Positions 1 through 7,781 of a DNA stretch of 64,000 nt are shown here, piece by piece. Source of the stretch: an uncultured Rhodospirillaceae bacterium. GTDB taxonomy: Bacteria; Pseudomonadota; Alphaproteobacteria; CAAGCB01; CAG-977. The stretch lies in assembly GCA_900550445.1 (NCBI GenBank), contig URSF01000001.1:87061-151060 (forward strand). Direction: 5' to 3'. A model generated the notes under the pieces. The model was not told the origin of the DNA. It was given only the letters and a program-made list of their open reading frames with translations, and did not search any database. Made by a program: the position numbers and the translations under genes. Every line of letters begins with the position of its first letter. Positions within the stretch are counted from its first letter, which is position 1.

Positions 1-446
1 CCTGATTTCAAAGCATCAAAGTTAAACAATACGAAGCGCTTGATTTGCGCCTTTTTTCGGGAATGAAGTTTTTCGGAAACGGTTATTTTCTTTTTTTCCA
101 TTTCGACATAAACGGCATCGGGTGCGTAACGCCACACACCGCCTGAAATAAAGTCCGTTGTCCAACTGTAAACCATCGTCAAATTGATCAGACTGATCGG
201 ATTGAATTGAGATTTTAAAATAAAGACGAAATCTTCATACCCTTCTTTTTTTAAGATTAAAGTGGTGTTTGTGTTTGATCTGTTCAGATCGATCACGCAA
301 GGCGTGGAACAATTCGGCATACCGTTGACATAGACTTTAGCTTCGGGGACATTAGAATTAACGCTAACGGTTTGATTTGTTCCCGAAAACACGGTTCCGC
401 AGCCGGATAAAAACAAGATTCCGCAAGAAATAAGAAATTTTTTCAT
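1..446 (-). CDS. PEGA-like lipoprotein, 3' end beyond window
   Basis: This reading frame starts at the ATG at 446-444 and runs off the left edge, so only about 148 residues are visible. The N-terminus MKKFLISCGILFLSGCG is a lipoprotein signal peptide with lipobox LSGC. A stretch then reads like a PEGA surface-layer domain: SVNSNVPEAKVYVNG, followed by a TPCVIDL turn, the usual beta-strand pattern of that small fold. A strong ribosome site (AGGAGAG) lies just upstream of the ATG. Directly upstream is the structured RNA copy A with its terminator, so the gene is probably expressed through or beyond that element. Its function is unknown; an envelope-anchored role is inferred from the lipobox. 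Confidence 0.75.
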   Translation of the reverse strand, partial: MKKFLISCGILFLSGCGTVFSGTNQTVSVNSNVPEAKVYVNGMPNCSTPCVIDLNRSNTNTTLILKKEGYEDFVFILKSQFNPISLINLTMVYSWTTDFISGGVWRYAPDAVYVEMEKKKITVSEKLHSRKKAQIKRFVLFNFDALKS

Positions 447-470
447 AAACTCTCCTGACAGGTTATTAAA

Positions 471-700
471 GGAAAACCGCCTGTTCAGGCGGTCGGAGAG
501 TTAGAAAATCATACACGAGAATGATCGTTTTGATCTTTAATTCCCGTTTTTTTTAGGGACGGGAATCTGAACATACATCAAAACCTCCCCGACCTAAAAA
601 AGAAATCGGGGATATAATTCCGCTTTGCGATCATCAAAACGGATTATCGGCATTATATCTATGCCGCTCGTGTAAGAGCTTTCTACGGCTCCGCACCTGA
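471..700 (-). ncRNA. Structured RNA element, copy A
   Basis: Read on the minus strand, this is homologous to 45007-45240 (plus). A long-range stem pairs 689-693 with 494-498, 680-685 with 502-507, and 667-674 with 512-519. It encloses three hairpins. The first pairs 652-658 with 612-618 and extends by 637-643 with 619-626. The second pairs 606-611 with 587-592. The third pairs 577-584 with 527-534 and is topped by a stem of 559-566 with 540-547. An intrinsic terminator (CCGCCTG, AA loop, CAGGCGG, U run) follows at 473-492. The 667-674/512-519 helix (CTCGTGTA/TACACGAG) differs in sequence from copy B but stays paired there. A Shine-Dalgarno GGGGAGG and an ATG at 574 lie inside. The lipoprotein gene begins 25 bases beyond the terminator. 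It matches no RNA class I know. Confidence 0.8.
473..492 (-). terminator. Intrinsic terminator of RNA copy A
   Basis: A perfect 7-bp stem CCGCCTG/CAGGCGG with a 2-base loop is followed on the minus strand by TTTTCC. The same stem with a 4-base loop and seven U closes copy B. It lies between the RNA and the lipoprotein ribosome site. The U run is short, so read-through is likely. Confidence 0.65.
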
Positions 701-757
701 CAAGGCGCTTGATATGCGGAGGCATATCCGAAATCATCATGCCAGATCAGTAAAAAG

Positions 758-786
758 TTGTAAACGGAAAAGGTTTTGATTATCCT
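758..786 (+). promoter_or_regulatory. Putative truB promoter
   Basis: TTGTAA at 758-763 and TATCCT at 781-786 are separated by 17 bases, a sigma-70-like arrangement just upstream of truB. It faces away from RNA copy A, making the 700-810 gap a divergent promoter region. Identified by eye from consensus only. Confidence 0.4.
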
Positions 787-809
787 CATAACAAAAAGAA
801 AGAAGAAGT

Positions 810-1718
810 ATGGCTAAAAAACGTAAAGGAAATCCCGTTAACGGCTGGGTGATTTTGGACAAGCCCGTTGATATGGGATCGACAGCGGCGGTCAGTATCG
901 TCAAAAGAGTGTTTAACGCGCAAAAAGCCGGTCATGCCGGCACGTTGGATCCGGCGGCTTCGGGGGTGTTGCCGATCGCTTTGGGCGAAGCGACAAAGAC
1001 CATTCCCTATGTGATGGACGGTGAAAAAGTGTACGCTTTTACCGTGCGCTTCGGTCAGGAAACAACGACCGATGACGCGCAAGGCGAAGTGATCGCGCAA
1101 ACGCAACATCTGCCCGATGAAAAAGATCTGCTTGAAGCGATCGGTTCTTTTATCGGGGAAACGGATCAGGTGCCTCCTAAATATTCGGCGGTGCATATCA
1201 ACGGTCGGCGCGCTTATGATCTGGCGCGCGAAAATAAAGACGTCGTTTTGCAACCGCGGCGGATTCGAATTGACGAATTGGAAATGCTTCACTTTTCTAA
1301 AGACGGTATCGCCGATTTTCGGATTCGTTGTTCCAAAGGAACGTATGTGCGCTCGGTTGCGCGGGATTTGGCGCGAAAAACAGGCAGTTTGGGGCATGTT
1401 ATCGCGCTTCGGCGACTGAAATGTGCAAAATTTTTGGCTCAAAACGCTTTTTCACTGGAATATCTGCGCTCATTAGAGCATAGTTCTAATTGGACTGATG
1501 TGCTTTTGCCCGTCGAGACCGTGCTTGACGACATCCCAGCACTGGCCGTGACGCAAGCTCAGGCACTTAAGTTGATGAACGGTAATTTTTTGCCCGTGTC
1601 CGAATTCGGATCCGTTCCGCAAACGGACGTGTTTCAGGCGAAAACACAAAACCGTTTAATCGCTTTGGTTCGTGTGCAGGACGGAATGATCCGTCCCGTA
1701 CGCTTGATTATTCAATAA
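810..1718 (+). CDS. truB: tRNA pseudouridine(55) synthase TruB
   Basis: TruB isomerises U55 in the T-loop of most tRNAs. The 302-residue protein has the family core: the N-terminal GWVILDKPVDMGST segment and the catalytic motif GHAGTLDPAASGVLP with nucleophile Asp47. A C-terminal PUA-like tail ends in VRVQDGMIRPVRLI. The ATG is preceded by a purine-rich stretch. rpsO and pnp follow as in most alphaproteobacteria. The usual upstream partners infB and rbfA are absent; the gene is instead divergent from RNA copy A and a lipoprotein. Confidence 0.95.
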   Translation: MAKKRKGNPVNGWVILDKPVDMGSTAAVSIVKRVFNAQKAGHAGTLDPAASGVLPIALGEATKTIPYVMDGEKVYAFTVRFGQETTTDDAQGEVIAQTQHLPDEKDLLEAIGSFIGETDQVPPKYSAVHINGRRAYDLARENKDVVLQPRRIRIDELEMLHFSKDGIADFRIRCSKGTYVRSVARDLARKTGSLGHVIALRRLKCAKFLAQNAFSLEYLRSLEHSSNWTDVLLPVETVLDDIPALAVTQAQALKLMNGNFLPVSEFGSVPQTDVFQAKTQNRLIALVRVQDGMIRPVRLIIQ

Positions 1719-1738
1719 CTCGTTATTAGGAGACGACG

Positions 1739-2008
1739 ATGTCGATTACACAAGAACGTAAACAGGAACTGATTAAAGAATTTGCAACAAAAGAAGGCGA
1801 CACAGGCTCGCCGGAAGTTCAGGTTGCCATTTTGTCCGAACGGATTAAAAATCTGACAGAACATTTAAAAGATCATGACAAGGATTTCCATTCCCGTCGC
1901 GGTCTTTTAATCATGGTCGGTCAGCGCCGTCGTTTGCTGGACTATCTGAAAAGCAAAGATGTTTCCCGTTACGAAAGCTTGATTGCCCGTCTGGGTCTGC
2001 GCCGCTAA
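1739..2008 (+). CDS. rpsO: 30S ribosomal protein S15
   Basis: The 89-residue protein is standard length and has the S15 helical signature: TGSPEVQVAILSERI, LKDHDKDFHSRRGLL and GQRRRLLDYLKSKD. S15 binds 16S rRNA in the central domain early in 30S assembly. It starts 20 bases after truB behind an AGGAG site, and a hairpin separates it from pnp. The rpsO-pnp pair is a conserved operon in which the pnp leader is often processed by RNase III. Confidence 0.97.
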   Translation: MSITQERKQELIKEFATKEGDTGSPEVQVAILSERIKNLTEHLKDHDKDFHSRRGLLIMVGQRRRLLDYLKSKDVSRYESLIARLGLRR

Positions 2009-2024
2009 GGCGTTGAAAATTTGG

Positions 2025-2059
2025 TGAAGCCCCTTCTTTTTGATAAAAGAGGGGCTTCA
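2025..2059 (+). terminator. Hairpin between rpsO and pnp
   Basis: TGAAGCCCCTTCTTTT pairs with AAAAGAGGGGCTTCA (one bulge). No T run follows at once, so it is either a weak terminator or an RNA-processing stem of the type known between rpsO and pnp. Confidence 0.6.
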
Positions 2060-2134
2060 TCGGATAAATGAAATTGTTTTTTTGTTGGCTCTTTTTGAAT
2101 GGTCAAAAAGAGGTTGGAGAAGAAAGTAAGTATA

Positions 2135-4282
2135 ATGTCTATGTTTAAAGAATTCCGCAGGGAAATCGAATGGGGCGGGCGCACTTTGTCCGTCGAAACC
2201 GGAAAAATCGGCCGTCAGGCGGACGCTTCCGTTATTGTCAAATACGGTGAAACTGTTGTTCATTGCGCCGTGTGCGCCGCTAAAACCGTTCCCGAAGGAA
2301 TGGAAGAAGATTTTTTGCCTTTAACAGTTAATTATCAGGAAAAAGCTTATGCGGCCGGTCGTATTCCGGGCGGCTTTTTCCGCCGCGAAGGCCGTCCCGC
2401 CGAACATGAAATTCTGGCGGCCCGTCTGATCGACCGCCCGATCCGGCCGTTGTTTGCCAAAGGATACTGCAATGATACGCAGGTAACCTGCACGGTGTTA
2501 AGCCATGATATGGAAAACGATCCCGATATCGTCGCCATGATTTCCGCTTCTGCCGCTTTGGCGCTGTCCGGCCTGCCGTTCTTAGGGCCTATCGGCGCCG
2601 CGCGCGTCGGATACAAGGACGGTCAGTATATTTTGAACCCGACCGTTGCGGAACGTGAAACGTCCCAGCTGGATCTGGTTGTCGCCGGAACGTCGCAGGG
2701 CGTTTTGATGGTTGAATCCGAAGCCGGCGAATTGTCCGAAGAAGTCATGCTGGGCGCTGTCGTTTTCGGCCATGAAAAAATGCAGGCGGTGATCGACATG
2801 ATCAACGGCCTGAAATCCGAAGCGGGCAAAGAACCCTGGCCGATGCCGGTTCCCGCGCCCGAATACAAGATTGTTTATGATAAATTTATGGACGCTTACG
2901 GCGCCGAATTGCGCGAAGCGTATAAGATTACGGATAAACTGGAACGTCAAAACGCCGTTGCCGATATCCGCGAAGCCGCAAAGATCAGCGTTGCCGAAAA
3001 TGAAGCCGAGGCCGCCGTTGCAACACGCGTTTTCCACGAAATGGAATACCATACGGTGCGCGATGCGATTTTGGAAACGGGCGTGCGCATTGACGGCCGC
3101 GATACGAAAACGGTTCGTCCGATTACGGCCGAAGTCGGCGTTCTGCCGCGCGCGCACGGTTCCGCTTTGTTCACCCGCGGCGAAACGCAGGCGCTGGTTG
3201 TCGCCACGCTGGGAACGGATCAGGACGAACAGATCGTTGACGCTTTGACAGGTGAATATCGTCAATCCTTTATGTTGCATTACAACTTCCCGCCGTATTC
3301 TGTCGGTGAAACGGGACGTATCGGTTCTCCGGGACGCCGCGAGATCGGACACGGCAAGCTGGCTTGGCGCGCCATTCACCCGATGTTGCCTTCCAAAGAA
3401 GAATTCCCGTATTCGATTCGCGTTGTTTCCGAAATTATGGAATCCAACGGGTCTTCTTCCATGGCGACTGTTTGCGGTTCGTGTTTGGCTTTGATGGACG
3501 CCGGCGTTCCGATGAAGGCTCCCGTCGCCGGGATCGCCATGGGATTAATTAAGGAAGAAGACGGCCGTTTTGCCGTTTTGACCGATATCTTGGGCGATGA
3601 AGATCACTTGGGCGATATGGACTTTAAGGTCGCCGGAACAAAAGACGGTGTCACTTCTTTGCAGATGGATATCAAAATCACGTCCATTACAAAGGAAATT
3701 ATGGAAATCGCTTTGAAACAGGCAAAAGAAGGTCGCTTGCATATTCTGGACAAGATGGCCGAAGCGATCGCCGCACCGCGTGACAGCGTTTCCGAAAACG
3801 CTCCGCGCATTACGACATTGCAGATTAACAAAGACAAGATTCGTGATGTGATCGGCACGGGCGGTAAAGTGATTCGTGAAATTACGGAAACGACCGGCTG
3901 CAAGATTGATATTTCCGAAGACGGCCTGATTAAAATCGCATCGTTCTCCGAATCTTCGGGCGAAGCGGCTTTGAACTGGATTAAGGGGATTGTTTCGGAA
4001 CCCGAAGTCGGCCAGATTTACGACGGCAAAGTCGTGAAAGTCGTTGAATTCGGGGCTTTTGTCAACTTCCTGGGGGCAAAAGACGGTCTGGTTCATATTT
4101 CCGAACTGGCGCCGAAGCGCGTCGGCAAAGTGACGGACGTCGTGAACGAAGGCGATCATGTGAAAGTCAAATGCATCGCCATTGACAACCGAGGCAAGGT
4201 CAAATTGTCAATGAAGCGCGTCAATCAGGAAACCGGTGAAGATATGGACAATCAGGAACAGTCTGAACAGTCTGCCGAATAA
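2135..4282 (+). CDS. pnp: Polyribonucleotide nucleotidyltransferase
   Basis: PNPase degrades RNA 3' to 5' by phosphorolysis and is a degradosome component. The first RNase PH domain starts at EFRREIEWGGRTLSVETGK. The second is at roughly residues 310-540 with GSALFTRGETQALV and GDEDHLGDMDFKVAGT. A KH domain (IGTGGKVIREITE) and a C-terminal S1 domain (GAFVNFLGAKDGLVHISEL) follow. I chose the ATG at 2135 (715 aa) because GGAGAAGAAAG sits about 9 bases upstream; an in-frame ATG at 2099 lacks such a site. The acidic, Gln-rich tail is typical. Confidence 0.96.
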   Translation: MSMFKEFRREIEWGGRTLSVETGKIGRQADASVIVKYGETVVHCAVCAAKTVPEGMEEDFLPLTVNYQEKAYAAGRIPGGFFRREGRPAEHEILAARLIDRPIRPLFAKGYCNDTQVTCTVLSHDMENDPDIVAMISASAALALSGLPFLGPIGAARVGYKDGQYILNPTVAERETSQLDLVVAGTSQGVLMVESEAGELSEEVMLGAVVFGHEKMQAVIDMINGLKSEAGKEPWPMPVPAPEYKIVYDKFMDAYGAELREAYKITDKLERQNAVADIREAAKISVAENEAEAAVATRVFHEMEYHTVRDAILETGVRIDGRDTKTVRPITAEVGVLPRAHGSALFTRGETQALVVATLGTDQDEQIVDALTGEYRQSFMLHYNFPPYSVGETGRIGSPGRREIGHGKLAWRAIHPMLPSKEEFPYSIRVVSEIMESNGSSSMATVCGSCLALMDAGVPMKAPVAGIAMGLIKEEDGRFAVLTDILGDEDHLGDMDFKVAGTKDGVTSLQMDIKITSITKEIMEIALKQAKEGRLHILDKMAEAIAAPRDSVSENAPRITTLQINKDKIRDVIGTGGKVIREITETTGCKIDISEDGLIKIASFSESSGEAALNWIKGIVSEPEVGQIYDGKVVKVVEFGAFVNFLGAKDGLVHISELAPKRVGKVTDVVNEGDHVKVKCIAIDNRGKVKLSMKRVNQETGEDMDNQEQSEQSAE

Positions 4283-4308
4283 TTACTTTGCGAGAAGGAG
4301 CGTTTTCT

Positions 4309-5703
4309 TTGAAATCTCTTAAAAACTTACTTATTTCGGGGCGCGAAGTCCTTCCTTTGGTCGAAGGAGGAAAAGGCGTCGCCGTCAGCACCTGCAAAAC
4401 GGCGGGGGCGTGGGCGGCGGAAAATGCCGTCGGAACAATTTCCGGGGTCATTCCCGACGTTGTTGATGAAAACGGCGAAATCATTCCGATGGAAATCAAA
4501 GCGAAAACGCGTCGCGAACGGTTTGAAGAACAGGTCCGTCATTCGATTGAAGGGATTATTTCTCAGGCCAAAGTCGCACATGAGATTGCCTGCGGCAAAG
4601 GACGTATTCATATTAATGTTCTTTGGGAACAAGGCGGCGCGCAGCAGATTATTACCGAAGCTCTGGCAGGAGCCAAAGGGCTGATCAACGGGGTGACCTG
4701 CGGGGCGGGCATGCCTTACAAGCTGGCGGAAATCGCTTCTTCTTTTAAAACGTTTTATTACCCGATCGTTTCGTCGGGCCGTGCTTTTAAGGCTTTGTGG
4801 GCGCGCGCTTATAAATCCTATGCGGATTTTTTGGGCGGCGTCGTTTACGAAGATCCCTGGAAAGCCGGCGGCCATATCGGATTGTCAAACAATGACGATC
4901 CGGCCGTGCCGCAGAATCCGTACGAACGCATTGTCGAACTGCGTCGGTCCATGTCGGCGGTCGGGTTGGAACAAACGCCGATCATTATTGCCGGCGGCGT
5001 GTGGTATTTGCGGGAATTTCAGGATTATATCGATAATCCCGAAATCGGGCCGACGGCGTTTCAGTTCGGAACGCGTTCTTTGCTGACGCGGGAAAGCCCG
5101 GTCGCCAAAGCCTGGCAGAAGGCTCTGCTGACTTTGAAAAAAGGCGAAATCGCTTTACAGCGTTTTTCACCGACCGGCTTTATGTCTTCGGCGATAAAGA
5201 ACAGGTTCTTAACGGATTTGTTTGACCGTTCGGCAACGGCGATGCCTTATAAAGACGCGCCGGATGGGGATTTTCAAGTCCCGTTGAATACCGGGGCGAA
5301 CAAGGTTTATGTTACCGCTGCCGACAAAGAACGGGCGGACGGTTACATTGGCGCGGGACGCACGGTTATTTTAAAAACGAATGACGATCAGGTCGTTTTC
5401 GTAACGCCGAAAAATCAGGAATATATTCAGCGGGCGCGCGCCGACTGCATGGGGTGTATTTCGCAGTGTCTGTTTTCCGGTTTTTGCCAGTCGTCAGAAA
5501 ATCTGTCGACGGGAAAAACGCCTGATCCGCGGTATTTTTGCATTAAAGACGCTTTGTACCGGGCGGCGCATGGTGGTTCGGTGGACGATGAATTGATTTT
5601 TGTCGGCGATAACGCCACTCGTTTTGCAACGGATCCTTTGTTTAAGGACGGGGCTTTGCCGACGGTAAAGGAATTTATCGCGAAGCTGCTGACAGGTGAC
5701 TGA
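4309..5703 (+). CDS. Nitronate monooxygenase-like flavin oxidoreductase
   Basis: This is a TIM-barrel FMN enzyme of the 2-nitropropane dioxygenase/nitronate monooxygenase group. Landmarks are VEGGKGVAVS near the N-terminus, HINVLW, GVTCGAGMP, the flavin-phosphate loop IIIAGGVWY and FQFGTRSLLT. A C-terminal cysteine cluster (ADCMGCISQCLFSGFC) may bind a metal or Fe-S centre; that is inference. The start is probably the TTG at 4309, 9 bases after GAAGGAG. It follows pnp by 26 bases and is probably co-transcribed. The natural substrate is unknown. Confidence 0.8.
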   Translation: MKSLKNLLISGREVLPLVEGGKGVAVSTCKTAGAWAAENAVGTISGVIPDVVDENGEIIPMEIKAKTRRERFEEQVRHSIEGIISQAKVAHEIACGKGRIHINVLWEQGGAQQIITEALAGAKGLINGVTCGAGMPYKLAEIASSFKTFYYPIVSSGRAFKALWARAYKSYADFLGGVVYEDPWKAGGHIGLSNNDDPAVPQNPYERIVELRRSMSAVGLEQTPIIIAGGVWYLREFQDYIDNPEIGPTAFQFGTRSLLTRESPVAKAWQKALLTLKKGEIALQRFSPTGFMSSAIKNRFLTDLFDRSATAMPYKDAPDGDFQVPLNTGANKVYVTAADKERADGYIGAGRTVILKTNDDQVVFVTPKNQEYIQRARADCMGCISQCLFSGFCQSSENLSTGKTPDPRYFCIKDALYRAAHGGSVDDELIFVGDNATRFATDPLFKDGALPTVKEFIAKLLTGD

Positions 5704-5714
5704 TTTATCGACTG

Positions 5715-5740
5715 AAAAGGGAGCGTTAGCTCCCTTTTTT
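5715..5740 (+). terminator. Intrinsic terminator of the truB-pnp operon
   Basis: AAAAGGGAGC, a short loop, then GCTCCCTTTTTT forms a strong GC-rich hairpin with a T run 12 bases after the flavoenzyme stop. Confidence 0.9.
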
Positions 5741-5757
5741 GAATCAATAAAAATAGA

Positions 5758-5786
5758 TTGAACTCTTAAAAAAGAAGCTTTATCTT
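5758..5786 (+). promoter_or_regulatory. Putative irr promoter
   Basis: TTGAAC (5758-5763) and TATCTT (5781-5786) with a 17-base spacer lie 30 bases upstream of the Irr-like ATG. Confidence 0.45.
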
Positions 5787-5815
5787 AATATAAGGAGCTT
5801 TTTACGGAGAAGAAA

Positions 5816-6226
5816 ATGAAAACAACGACACGTCCTTTTGCCTGGACAGTTGATATTTTAAGACGGGCCAAGCTGCGTCCGACATGCCAGCGCATGGGAT
5901 TGGTCAAATTGCTGTTTGGCTGCGGACACCGGCATATCTGCGCCGAAGAATTGTATAAAGAAGCCAGAAAAAACGGCATTAACCTGTCTTTGGCGACCGT
6001 GTACAATACATTAAATCAATTTAAGGAAGCCGGTCTGTTGCGTGAAATTCTGACCGGCAGCGATAAAGCTTATTTCGATACGAATTTAACGCCTCATTTT
6101 CATTTGTTCTGTGAAGAGGACGGCCGTGTGGAAGATTTGCCTGCAGAGCAGATAACGGTTTGCTTGTCAGAAGATTTGTTAAAAAATACGGCTGTCAAAT
6201 CCATTGACGTTGTCGTACGGATTTAG
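5816..6226 (+). CDS. irr: Fur-family regulator, Irr type
   Basis: The 136-residue protein has the Fur winged helix (LRPTCQRMGLVKLLF, then LSLATVYNTLNQFKEAGLL) and the dimerisation core with HFHLFCEEDGRVEDL. It lacks the C-terminal zinc-binding CXXC pairs of classical Fur. That matches Irr, the iron/haem-status regulator of alphaproteobacteria. The His-rich motif of Irr is represented by PHFHLF (His94, His96). Irr represses or activates iron and haem genes according to haem state. It is monocistronic behind its own promoter. The symbol is by family resemblance; a PerR-like member is the alternative. Confidence 0.75.
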   Translation: MKTTTRPFAWTVDILRRAKLRPTCQRMGLVKLLFGCGHRHICAEELYKEARKNGINLSLATVYNTLNQFKEAGLLREILTGSDKAYFDTNLTPHFHLFCEEDGRVEDLPAEQITVCLSEDLLKNTAVKSIDVVVRI

Positions 6227-6700
6227 TTACTCAAACACTTCGTCGGGATAAACGCCCCACAGCCGGTCTTTGAAAATCCACCCTTGAAAATGGTCGAATT
6301 CGACTTTGCACAGATTTACCCCGGCAGGGCACAGCATCAGCCGGCCGACAGCGCCGGATTCAATTTTGGCCAAAGGCAGAGCGTTTTGACTGGCCGCGCG
6401 TAAAAGCAGACTTTCCCGTTTAAGACGCACGGTCCTGCGTCCGGACAGCATCGGCTGGTAAATCCAGCCTTCTTTGCCGTTGAAATCTTTTATTCTGCGC
6501 CATGTTTCAAATTCTGCCGTTATTTCGACGGGCAGATCGCTTTTTAAATACACCCATTCGACCGGATAGCGAAATCCGGGGCCCGTGCGCAGATTGACCT
6601 GATTGGATCGCAGAGAAACAAAGCGCGGCAGCGGCAGGCCGGTTTGCGCCTGAACCGAGCCGGTAAAAAGAAAAATAAAGAAAAAAAACAATAAAAACAT
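6227..6700 (-). CDS. Exported bacterial SH3-domain protein
   Basis: The 157-residue protein opens with a hydrophobic signal peptide (MFLLFFFFIFLFTGSVQAQ). Two SH3b-like repeats follow: RSNQVNLRTGPGFRYPVEWVY with WIYQPMLSG, then ESLLLRAASQNALPLAKIE with GWIFKDRLWGVYPDE. Such alphaproteobacterial proteins are periplasmic, and SH3b folds often contact peptidoglycan. It begins one base after the dut stop, so the two genes form an operon. The specific role is unknown. Confidence 0.8.
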   Translation of the reverse strand: MFLLFFFFIFLFTGSVQAQTGLPLPRFVSLRSNQVNLRTGPGFRYPVEWVYLKSDLPVEITAEFETWRRIKDFNGKEGWIYQPMLSGRRTVRLKRESLLLRAASQNALPLAKIESGAVGRLMLCPAGVNLCKVEFDHFQGWIFKDRLWGVYPDEVFE

Positions 6701-6701
6701 G

Positions 6702-7151
6702 TTATATGCCGGTTGACCCGAATCCGCCGTCGCCGCGCTGCGTCATATTTAGCTTTCCGATTTCATGCCATTGAGCCTGAATGACGGGAGCAATCACCAT
6801 TTGCGCGATTCTCATGCCGCGTTTCAATAAAAACATCGTATCGCCGGCATTATACAGGACGACGAAAATTTCACCGCGGTAATCGGCGTCGATGGTGCCC
6901 GGAGAATTCAGGACAATAACGCCTTCTTTCCAGGCCAGCCCCGACCGGCTGCGGATTTGCGCTTCAAACCCGGACGGCAGGGCGATACTGATGCCCGTCG
7001 ATATTTTTTCACGGCCGCGCGGGGGGATTGTAATCGCCCCGGGAATCGCTGCGTATAAATCCATACCGGCGGACTCTTCGGTCGCGTAAGCGGGCAGAGG
7101 CAAATCCGCGCCGGTGCCGTAACGAAAAACGGGAATTGTAATCTTTTTCAT
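6702..7151 (-). CDS. dut: dUTP diphosphatase
   Basis: dUTPase hydrolyses dUTP to dUMP and PPi, protecting DNA from uracil and feeding thymidylate synthesis. All trimeric dUTPase motifs are visible: AGMDLYA, RSRSGLAWK, the catalytic GTIDADYRGEI, GMRIAQMV and the C-terminal QRGDGGFGSTG arm. I use the ATG at 7151 (149 aa), which has GGAAAGG six bases upstream, rather than the ATG at 7166. In this genome dUMP would be used by ThyX (46440-47378). Confidence 0.95.
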   Translation of the reverse strand: MKKITIPVFRYGTGADLPLPAYATEESAGMDLYAAIPGAITIPPRGREKISTGISIALPSGFEAQIRSRSGLAWKEGVIVLNSPGTIDADYRGEIFVVLYNAGDTMFLLKRGMRIAQMVIAPVIQAQWHEIGKLNMTQRGDGGFGSTGI

Positions 7152-7202
7152 CGCAAACCTTTCCATTTTTGTGGATTTTTAGCATAAAAGGATTTATAAA
7201 AG

Positions 7203-7219
7203 ATAAAGAAATTCTTTAT
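7203..7219. promoter_or_regulatory. 7-3-7 inverted repeat, possible operator
   Basis: ATAAAGA, three bases, TCTTTAT forms a perfect inverted repeat between the divergent dut and Sel1-protein genes. The 7-3-7 spacing resembles iron-control boxes of Fur/Irr proteins, but the sequence is not the known rhizobial box. It may only be AT-rich promoter DNA. Confidence 0.3.
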
Positions 7220-7247
7220 AAGTCTTGTTTCCAAAGGATAAAATAGC

Positions 7248-7781
7248 GTGCTGCGCAGTTTTGTTTTAGGGGTGTTTATTATTTTTTGCGGTGTTTCCCG
7301 GGCTTTTGCTTTTGGTTTGACGGCCGATCAGATGTACCGCAATTTACTGACTTCTGAAAAAAGACAGGTTCAGTCTGCTTCTTTGTCTTCCGGTCCGCTG
7401 CTTTCGTTTAAGAAGGCCGATTCAAAGCCGGAGGCGATCTGGCAGGAAAAAAAGGTTTATTTTGAAAAGAAAACGCAAAAGCCTGCCGATTTTGATACTG
7501 AATACAGCTGGAGCGATATTGTCGTTGCGGTGAAAAAGGGAAATGTTTCACCTTTTGATCTGGCTGAAATCCGGCGGTTGTCCGAACATGAAAATGCCGA
7601 AGCGATCGAACTGCTGGCCTGGATGTACGCGACGGGCACGGGGTTAAGACAGGATCTGCAGAAATCGTATGCGTATTATTTGCAGGCGGCGCATATGGGG
7701 GTGCCGTCGGCGTACGATAACGTCCGCGCCGTTTATCAGGCGATGAGCCCGGCGCAAAAGGCTTCTCTGCCGTCATTTTAA
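7248..7781 (+). CDS. Exported Sel1-repeat protein
   Basis: The GTG start lies 9 bases after AAAGGA. A signal peptide (LGVFIIFCGVSRAFA) is followed by a low-complexity region. One complete Sel1-type TPR follows near residues 115-160: NAEAIELLAWMYATGTGLRQ, then DLQKSYAYYLQAAHMG. Sel1 repeats mediate protein contacts in the periplasm. Its 3' end overlaps the convergent UbiB-like gene by 4 bases. No enzymatic function is indicated. Confidence 0.75.
   Translation: MLRSFVLGVFIIFCGVSRAFAFGLTADQMYRNLLTSEKRQVQSASLSSGPLLSFKKADSKPEAIWQEKKVYFEKKTQKPADFDTEYSWSDIVVAVKKGNVSPFDLAEIRRLSEHENAEAIELLAWMYATGTGLRQDLQKSYAYYLQAAHMGVPSAYDNVRAVYQAMSPAQKASLPSF

Noticed and set aside
2347..3379. Several long antisense frames within pnp
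   Set aside because: They mirror pnp codon bias on the opposite strand, with no start sites or homology.
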